Shown here piece after piece: positions 56,773 to 64,000 of a DNA stretch of 64,000 nucleotides (its first letter is position 1; every line of letters starts with the position of its first letter). The notes under the pieces were generated by a model. The model did not search any database and was not told the origin of the DNA. It saw only the letters and a program-made list of their open reading frames with translations. A program made the translations under genes and the position numbers. The stretch covers positions 309,501-373,500 of the forward strand of contig CAJHZI010000625.1 of the NCBI GenBank assembly GCA_905160935.1, written 5' to 3'. Source of the stretch: Enchytraeus crypticus. Lineage: Eukaryota > Annelida > Clitellata > Enchytraeida > Enchytraeidae.

Positions 56773-57070
56773 TTACGGCCAGAGATTAGCGCACTTGGTT
56801 TAGTTGTGCGTTAATTATCGAAGTTAAGCTGCATCGACCTCGGTTAGTACTTTGTGGGCGACCACCTTGGAAGACCGAGTGTTGGTAAAAGCTTAAGAAG
56901 GAAAAAATCCCACGGTGATGGAAGGTCTTAAATCCACGCCGGCTGCAATTGATGCCCCACCAGAAGGCAACGATTACTAATAACCGTGAAGAGGAAGGAG
57001 GAAATGGGTCTTAAAAACAAGCATCTGTGCTTCCTGACCCAGTGTGCCGTTATGTTATGTTTCTCTTCTG
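56773..57070 (+). mobile_element. 5S-rRNA-derived SINE (SINE3-like)
   Basis: The first ~118 bp follow 5S rRNA: ACGGCCAGAG start, box A equivalent CGAAGTTAAGCTGCATCG, then CTCGGTTAGTACTTTGTGGG and CGACCACCTTGGAAGACCGA and the closing GTGTTGGTAAA. The non-5S body GGAAAAAATCCCACGGTGAT...AGGAGGAAATGGGTCTTAAA continues to about 57070. Several 5S positions are changed, so it is not a functional 5S gene. The 5S head plus unrelated body is the SINE3 design. Confidence 0.75.
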
Positions 57071-57099
57071 TCCCATTAAATCTTTATTATAAAAACGTT

Positions 57100-57775
57100 T
57101 TCACCCAGTATTGTTGTTGTCAACGAGTGTGAAATCAATGAAAACAGGAATTAAAGAAGTTTATTTGAAATTAGTCAAAATGATGTAGCAATAAATAAAT
57201 CATTAGACTCAAACAACAACAACAACAACGAAATGATCTAATGATATAAGTTAGAGTTTTGCAGCAATGAACTACGACGCTATATACAAGCACAGTATAT
57301 GTGCTGATATATGTACACCAGACTACACCAGTAGCATGTTTACATGTTATACAAGCTAAGAGTTTATACTAGTAGCATGTATACATGTTATACATATGCG
57401 CATGAGTCGATATGCGCAAACTGACGTATACAATTTATAATAAACTATCGTAGAAATGTAACCCACAACCCAATTACAAATAATATTATATAAACTATTT
57501 ACACATTTGTAAGCGATGAAAGGTCCAAGGAACATATTCCTAATTCACACTTCCTAGTACGTCAGGTATAGAAACGAAACCAGTTCTGGCTTAGACACAA
57601 CATCGGTACAATAAACAGAGTTCATTGTTTTCTCGTTCAACTGAAGCAAACATCAGGTAACGAAGACAATAACATTAGATAATATAAATAAAATTCAATT
57701 CTTTGTGATATGGAATCAAGTTTGTATAATGTCTGAAACCAATAACTAGTTTATACTTGTCTATACCTCTTTATA
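57100..57775. other. Intergenic, no gene seen
   Basis: Unique AT-rich sequence beyond the 3' end of GBF1, with one (CAA)n run at 57213-57230. Confidence 0.5.
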
Positions 57776-58075
57776 CCAGTTCATATCAGCTTGTATCAGT
57801 TCATACCAGCTTATACCAGTTTATACCAGCTTGTACCGGTTCATACCAGCTTGTACCGGTTCATACCAGCTTGTACCAGTTCATACCAGCTTGTACCAGT
57901 TAATACCAGCTTGTACCGGTTAATACCAGCTTGTACCAGTTCATACCAGCTTGTACCAGTTCATACCAGCTTGTACCAGTTCATACCAGCTTGTACCAGT
58001 TCATACCACCTTGTACCAGTTCATACCACCTTGTACCAGTTAATACCAGCTTGTACCGGTTAATACCAGTTTAAC
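57775..58075. repeat. 20-bp minisatellite, 15 copies
   Basis: Unit TTCATACCAGCTTGTACCAG with T/G and C/A variants. Open frames across it are artefacts. It lies just past the GBF1 stop. Confidence 0.95.
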
Positions 58076-58366
58076 GTAACCAGTAAAACATAAACAGCTT
58101 AAGCTTAATTTTATGAGAGACAATGTTCAGTGGGATCAAGACTTAGGAATGTACAGAACTGTTGTATGATATATCAATGGAGCTCAAATCAGCAGCTGCA
58201 GTACAATCAATCACTAGAAGGCTATCAGTCACACGGCTGCCGTAAAATCAATCAATCAATCAACAGTTATCAGTCACAGCTGCAGTGCTCACTACTAGGC
58301 GTAGCTCGACAGGATTATGAGCCACGGACTCTTAGAGCTCGACTGTGTGAATCACTCAGCAGTCGT

Positions 58367-61300
58367 CTACTGAGGTCTCTGTTGTTGTTGTTGGCCTGGG
58401 TATATGGCCGGTATGCTGGTGCTGGTTAGAATCAGGTCTGGATTGAGCAGCAGCGGCACTGGGCCCTCCAGTCCACTGCCTAGGCCTGAGCCCAAGCCTG
58501 GGCCTACAGGCCCCGCTAGGCCTAGACCTACAGGCCCCGCTAGGCCTAGGCCTACAGGCCCTGTTCCAACAGCCCTGTGCAAGTCGTGAGGGGAGACAGA
58601 GGGGAGAGGAGGGTGTAGCACGTAGAGACCCCCACCCATACCTTCATCAGCAGCTGTCAGCTGTGGTGGGGCTGCAGCTGCTGTCAGCTGTGGGGCTGCA
58701 GCAGCTGTAAGCTGTGGGGCTGCAGCAGCTGCTCGTGTAGAACTGCTGGAGTCAACCTGAACAGCTGCGGGCAGCTCAGCAACGAGTTCTACAAACATAT
58801 TCACATGTAAGTCTGTCAGTCAGTCAGTCAGTTAAATATATATTTAGTTGATAGTTAGTTTATTTTAACACTTCAATAGGAAACAAATTTATACAAATAC
58901 TCAACATGAAAAGATATATGATCCACTACGTTTATCAATGCAGTACTATATGAGATTTTGTTGTCTCCCATCTGATCAGAAAAATATCTGTCGTTGTTGT
59001 CTCACCGTTCAGTCCAGTGTGATCTCTGAGAGGCAACATGAGAGATCACAGACAGTCAACTAACTAAAGTTCTCACCTGACTCAGCCAATGTGGCGTGCT
59101 GTGATTGGTCAGCCGATGACGTGGCATGCTGTGATTGGTCAGCTGCTGATGTGGCGTGCTGTGATTGATCAGCAGCTGATGTGGCGTGCTGTGATTGGTC
59201 AGGAGTAGAGACAGTGCCCACGTGAGGGGGCGGGGACACAGACCGAGGCTGCTGAGTCTGCACATGCTCTGCAACAACAACAACAAACACTGCTAGCATG
59301 GACCATGACAACAACGAGCAGTATTGAGGAAGATCATACTAATAATGAAATTAGGTAGGAAGGTTGAGGTGGGCTTGCGTTGGCTGTGTTTACATGTTGC
59401 AGGCATCGTGTAAACCAATATTATATAGCGACTTTCAAAATAATATAATAGTTTTCGTTTCAAATCTTTGAAAATATGTAGATGCAGTGGAGGATCCGGG
59501 GGGGGCCCGGGCCCCCCCTTAGGCCCGACGATAAAATTCTTAAACTATATTTTCATTATTTCTATGCAATTTCTAGGTGTAAATATGTTTTAAGGGCGTT
59601 AGGGGGTTAGGGGGGGTACAAGCGGGAACTCGAACAGTCCGACTACCTGGAATTTTTTTAAATATGAAAAATTTTCATATTTGCAATTGGTCCTATATTG
59701 CAATTGGTCCACTATTGGTCCACTATTGCAATTGGTCCAGATCCGCTGAGTTTCTTCAGAGGTGAAAAAAACTAACCTACTTTTTTCCTAAGCAAATGTA
59801 GGATTTTAGGCATTTTAAGTTTTCCTCTCACTTTGGTACAGGTATGAGGGGGGGGGTAAGATACGGGGATATACTCACTCTATGAGCCGAGCGCAGTATG
59901 CTGAAAAATTTTGAGCACCCCACAGCATTTTTTCTGGTTGTGTCACGTCTCGAAGAAGGCGGGGCGTAAGCAAAAAATGTGTACACTGTCCAAAAAACAT
60001 TTTTAGGCACCCCCTTAAAAAATTCCTGGATCCGCCCCTGATTAGATGCGTAATGTAGGCATTTTCTGAACAAATTTCCTTTAAAATAACGCAGAAAAGA
60101 AGCAGCTACCATCAGAGTTATCACTGTGAATTTCAGAAATATAAAAACATCACACAAATTCAACATGGTTAATAGAGTAGATAATCTTTCAGTTTTGGAG
60201 ACCAAAACACCGCCAACTGTCCGTCCAGTCCGGAGACACACAAACACACAGACACAAATACACACATACACGTACACACACGTACACACATACACACACA
60301 GACCTGCAGGGGGTTGGGGGTGGGGTTTGAACACTTCATCTCTGAGGTTGGGCAGAAAGCTGTCAATCCTGTCCCATGTCAGCTTCCATAGCTTATTGCC
60401 TCCCTCTCTATCTCCCTCTCTTTCCTCACTCAGTATACCGGCCGTATGCATCACCAGCAACATGTTCTTCAGAGACTCCGGTATCGCTTCCATCTACCAG
60501 TCAATCAATCAATCGATCCATCAATCCATAAATCTATTAATTTATAAATAAATGTATAAATAAACAAAATATTTATTTTTTAAAATTATATATAAATAAA
60601 CAATATATTTATAAATTTAGTTTTTAGTAAATTTAGTGAACTCATCTTTATCAATCAATCAAGCTGTTTATCATTTATCCCCTTGAGCAATTTATCTATT
60701 TAACCACCAATAAATTGTTCAATCAGTAAATCAATCAATATCAGTATATTCAATAAATAAATAAAAACAAAAGCAAACTTTATTAAAATAAAGCATATAT
60801 TATGTTTATATTGTGATAACGTTCTTAAGAAGGCATTCGCTCACACAACTCAAGTAGACGGAGTAAGATAAGAGGAGAGATAGGAGCTGCTACAGACCAG
60901 TAGATCAGAGCTGTCAGAATGAGTAAGATAGGATAACAGATAGGAGCTGCTACAGACCAGTAGATCAGAGCTGTCAGAAGGAGTAAGATAGGAGAACAGA
61001 TAGGAGCTGCTACAGACCAGTAGATCAGAGCTGTCAGAAGGAGTAAGATAGGATAACAGATAGGAGCTGCTACAGACCAGTAGATCAGAGCTGTCAGAAG
61101 GAGTAAGATAGGAGAACAGATAGGAGCTGCTACAGACTAGTAGATCAGAGCTGTCAGAAGGAGTAAGATAGGAGAACAGATAGGAGCTGCTACAGACCAG
61201 TAGATCAGAGCTGTCTGCATGCATGTACTTGTCCATGAACTCCAGGATAGTCAACCATAGAGCTGTGAATGTAGAGAGGCCTAATAGAGGTGTTAGGTGC

Positions 61301-64000
61301 TGTAGAAACACCTACACATACATACACACATACATACATACATACATACGGTCAACCATAGAGCTGTGAATGTAGAGAGGCCTAACAATGATGTTAAGTG
61401 CTGCAGAAACACCTATACATACATACATACATACACATATAGTCAACCACAGAGCTGTGAATATAGTCAACCCCAGTAGTGGTACTGACTGATTGATTGA
61501 CTGATTGATTGACTGACTGATTGATAGATTGACTGATTGACTGACTGATTGATTGATTGAGTGACCGATTGATTGATTGTTGGCTTAATTGACTGATTGA
61601 TTGATTGACTGATTAATTGATTGACTGATTGATTGACTGACTGATTGACTGATTGATTGAGACTCACCTTGCACAGCAGAGTAGAGGCTCTCATTCTTGT
61701 TTCCTCCACTCCACTCACATCCTGTGGATTAATGTTCTCTAGCAGCTTAGATAAGAGAGGAAACAACACCTACACACACATACGCATATACATACACACA
61801 TACATACAGGCATCCTGTGGATTAATGTTTTCCAGCAGCTTAGACAAGAGAGGAAACAACACCTACACACACATATATACACATACATATAAACACATAC
61901 ATACACACATATACATAAATACCCATACACATATAAAACAGGTAAACCCTGGTAGCTGTGTTCTTGAATTGGTCTAAAGATATTTATTTAATGATGAGCT
62001 AATCAAGCGAATCAGGTTAAGTTAACGGTTGGGTTAACAGTTAATCTTGTTAAAGTAGAACATAGAATTTTTAATGTTATATTAGTTAACAGTGTTAACC
62101 TTGTTAAAGCAGCACATAGAGTTATTAATGGTACAGTAGTTAACAGTGTTAACCTTGTTAAAGCAGCACTCCCACTCAGCGGCGGAGAGTGTTTGTAGGT
62201 CATGCACGAGCAGCGCCCTCTGTAAATAGGTCAACGCCTGACTGCGCACGTGTCTGCGCGTGTCACAACACAGCCTAGCTATACCTGCGTCAATCAATCA
62301 ATCAGTCAATCAATGAATCAGTCAGTAAGTCAATCAATCAATCAATCAATCAATTAATTAGTCAATCAATCAATCAGTCAATTAATCCAACAATCAATCA
62401 ATCGGTCACTCAATCAATCAATCAATCAAACAAGCAATCAGTCAGTTATACAATTAATCAGTTAGTCAACTTTTTTGGTGATCTAACTAAATAAAATAAA
62501 TAAATAAATAGTAAATCAATCAATCAATTCATCAGTTAATCAAAAAATTAATCAGTCAGTCAGTAATACAATTACTCAGCTATTAAATCAATCAATCAGT
62601 TAGTTATACAATTAATCAGTTAGTCAATCAATCAAACAATCAGTCAGTTAATTAGTAAATAAATCAGTCAGTCAATCAATTAGAAAATTAATCAGTCAGT
62701 CAGTCAATCAATCAGTCAGATAATGATAGAATCAAGGAATGAATCAATAGATGAGTCAGTCAGCATAACACAGATCAATGAGTGGATCAATCAGTGAGTG
62801 GATCAATCAATGAGTGGATCAATCAATGAGTGGATCAATCAACACATAGAGATACCTTGTAGCAGAGGGCACCAGCAGATTGCCCACAGGTGACTCGTTC
62901 TACAGTCTATCACTGCTGAGCCGCCTCCCTGTCTCCCTGTCTGTCTCTCTGGGTCTCTCTCTCCCTCCTCCTCAGCCCAACTACTGAAGATACCAGCAGC
63001 TCTCGTGTGTAGAGTGTGCATGAGGTCCAGCAACTGTCAATCAATCAATCAATCAGTCAATCAAAATCAATCAATCAGTCACTCAATCAATAAATCAATA
63101 AATACATAAATAAATCAATCAATCAATGAGTCCATCAATCAATCAATCAATCATTCAGTCAATTAGTCAATCAATCAATCAATCAAATCAATCAATCAGT
63201 CAAACAATCAATCAATCAATCGATCAGACCTGTATAGAGAGGGTCTGATAGTTGTCTGCCTCTCTCAGCTCTTCATCACTGTCACACTTGGACAGGTGAC
63301 TGGGCGACGAGCGACTCTTCCTTATTCTACTTCCTGTCTCTCTACCACTCTCATGTTGATGTTGTTTACCCCTGGATCTCTTGCTGGCACTAGTTGTAGC
63401 ATGCTGTCTCTGTCGCAGCAGACCTGAGTGGCGCACAACAACAACAACACAGCCACATAATAGATCATAGACATAGAAGAGTAGAACACTCAACAAGATG
63501 ATAAATCATAGACATAGAAGAGTAGAACACTCAACAAGATGATAAATCATAGACATAGAAGAGTAAAACACTCAACAAGATGATAAATCATAGACGTAGA
63601 AGAGTAGAATGATGATAAATCATACACATAGAAGAGTAGTGATGATAAATCATAGACATAGAAGAGTAGAATGATGATAAATCATAGACATAGAAGAGTA
63701 GCATGATGATAAATCATAGACATAGAAGAGTAGAATGATGATAAATCATAGACGTAGAAGAGTAGAATGATGATAAATCATAGACGTAGAAGAGTAGAAT
63801 GATGATAAATCATAGACGTAGAAGAGTAGAACACTCAACATGATGATAAATCATAGACATAGAAGAGTAGAATGATGATAAATCATAGACATAGAAGAGT
63901 AGAATGATGATAAATCATAGACATGGAAGAGTAGAATGATGATGAATCATAGACATAGAAGTGTAGAACGCTCACCCCCATCTACGCTAGCCTCAACAAA
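58367..64000 (-). CDS. GBF1: GBF1 (Golgi Arf-GEF), C-terminal 515 codons (partial, continues right)
   Basis: Exons in translation order: 63976-64000 (cut by the window edge), 63230-63423, 62856-63033, 62154-62284, 61668-61769, 61198-61311, 60304-60493, 59077-59268, 58367-58788. All phases fit (1548 nt). Conserved stretches are FVEASVDGG, LLDLMHTLHTRAAGIFSSWA, LWAICWCPLLQGIARLCCD, QALTYLQRALLVHDLQTL, FPLLSKLLENINPQDV, ALWLTILEFMDKYMHA, AIPESLKNMLLVMHTAGI and WKLTWDRIDSFLPNLRDEVF. They are colinear with the HDS3 domain and C-terminal tail of GBF1, the large BFA-sensitive Arf1 exchange factor of the ER-Golgi interface; the Sec7 domain is outside. The tail is low-complexity, with four DQSQHATSA repeats, APQLTAAA repeats and GLAGPVGLGLAGPV, and ends near the vertebrate-like PVPLLLNPDLI motif. 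Introns carry duplicated exon edges and a hAT-like element. Confidence 0.95.
59098..59216 (-). repeat. 30-bp in-frame repeat in the GBF1 tail exon
   Basis: Four units of GCTGACCAATCACAGCACGC then CACATCA encode ADQSQHATSA with minor changes. The unit is a multiple of three, so the frame is kept. Confidence 0.95.
59270..59330 (-). mobile_element. LINE 3' end fragment
   Basis: AACAACAACAACAAACACTG then ATGGACCATGACAACAACGA matches the reverse-complemented LINE terminus. It abuts the acceptor of GBF1 exon 59077-59268, supplying its pyrimidine tract on the minus strand. Confidence 0.5.
59477..60048. mobile_element. hAT-like MITE with terminal inverted repeats and 8-bp target duplication
   Basis: The element body is 59485-60040, running from CAGTGGAGGATCCGGG to CCTGGATCCGCCCCTG. 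The ends are inverted repeats of the CAGNGGCGGATCC type. It is flanked by TGTAGATG (59477-59484) and ATTAGATG (60041-60048), 6 of 8 bases identical, as expected for an aged hAT target duplication. It is 556 bp long with no transposase. It lies in a GBF1 intron, and a related copy is in ZMAT2 intron 1. Confidence 0.8.
60860..61210 (-). repeat. 60-bp array built from a GBF1 exon end and donor
   Basis: Six units, each with the last ~18 coding bases of exon 61198-61311 (DSSDLL) followed by the GTCTGTAGCAGCTCC donor region. Only the first unit joins the exon. Confidence 0.92.
61240..61480 (-). repeat. Duplicated 5' edge of GBF1 exon 61198-61311
   Basis: The acceptor plus ~55 bp of exon (VFLQHLTPLLGLSTFTALW) are repeated at about 61350-61415 (encoding a variant with LTSLLGLSTF) and in part at 61440-61465, with (ACATAC)n spacers. 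Confidence 0.88.
61680..61875 (-). repeat. Duplicated 5' edge of GBF1 exon 61668-61769
   Basis: 61805-61875 repeats the acceptor and ~55 bp of exon (VLFPLLSKLLENINPQD) with two base changes, again with (ACATAC)n spacers. Confidence 0.9.
62030..62170 (-). repeat. Triplicated 3' edge and donor of GBF1 exon 62154-62284
   Basis: The bases encoding CCFNK and the GTTAACACTGTTAAC donor region occur three times with ~55-bp spacing. The last copy is diverged. Confidence 0.9.
62288..63225. repeat. (CAAT)n/(CAGT)n tracts in GBF1 introns
   Basis: 62288-62830 and 63035-63225 are almost entirely CAATCAGT-type repeats, flanking exon 62856-63033 on both sides and forming the acceptor pyrimidine tracts on the minus strand. 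Confidence 0.93.
63475..63972 (-). repeat. ~38-bp array starting at a GBF1 donor
   Basis: About 13 units of GATGATAAATCATAGACATA plus GAAGAGTAGAA (plus strand). At its right end the unit runs into the donor of exon 63976-64000 (GTGAGCGTTCTAC). Several units keep GAGTGTTCTAC. Confidence 0.88.

Noticed and set aside
56773..56890. Functional 5S rRNA gene
   Set aside because: Several conserved 5S positions are changed and a non-5S body follows directly; better explained as a 5S-derived SINE.
58130..58429. Plus-strand frame opposite the GBF1 last exon
   Set aside because: It overlaps the antisense of a well-supported coding exon and lacks domains or splice context.
59828..60300. Extension of the GBF1 exon through to 59828 as one long frame
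   Set aside because: The open frame reads through a donor at 60304 (GTCTGT) into a CA-repeat and a hAT-like element; spliced phase to exon 59077-59268 is exact, so the extension is intronic.

Overview
This window is nuclear DNA from an animal. Its genes are split into many short exons (roughly 30-420 bp) with phase-consistent AG/GT junctions, and the introns are full of microsatellites, minisatellites, SINEs and LINE fragments. Encoded proteins resemble vertebrate orthologues closely but not identically. Together with the L2/CR1-type and RTE-type LINEs and the tRNA- and 5S-derived SINEs, this suggests a non-vertebrate metazoan (spiralian or invertebrate deuterostome); the species cannot be fixed from the sequence.

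Layout, left to right. (1) 216-14910, minus: N-terminal part of a TMEM131-family gene that runs off the left edge; sixteen exons (two less certain) join in frame. (2) 15840-18562, plus: a decayed L2/CR1-like LINE. (3) 18847-22792, plus: ZMAT2 (Snu23), complete, 6 exons, 201 aa. (4) 23203-29697, minus: TPGS2, complete, 10 exons, 283 aa, with one exon tandemly duplicated. (5) About 30-42.9 kb: gene-poor DNA dominated by tandem arrays (a 24-bp array of ~1.7 kb, a 16-bp array of ~1.5 kb) and SINEs, plus one orphan exon at 42928-43032. (6) 43735-45282, plus: an intronless leucine-rich-repeat receptor-like gene with an 18-bp coding minisatellite. (7) 49207-49425, plus: a small putative membrane protein. 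(8) 50359-55462, plus: DNAJC4, whose first intron holds a LINE nested in a SINE. (9) 56.4-57.1 kb: RTE tail and 5S-rRNA-derived SINE. (10) 58367-64000, minus: C-terminal 515 codons of GBF1, running off the right edge.

The genes are unrelated housekeeping functions (ER/collagen secretion, splicing, tubulin polyglutamylation, J-domain cochaperone, Arf-GEF) and do not form a functional cluster. The strongest unusual signal is shared by all the intron-containing genes except possibly DNAJC4: exon edges, including the splice acceptor or donor and part of the coding sequence, are tandemly repeated into the neighbouring intron, often several times. In TPGS2 this reached a whole exon, giving a pair of 58-nt candidate mutually exclusive exons. 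The same local-duplication tendency appears inside coding sequence (LRR gene, GBF1 tail) and inside a LINE. All gene identities rest on recognition of translated exons; no database search was run.
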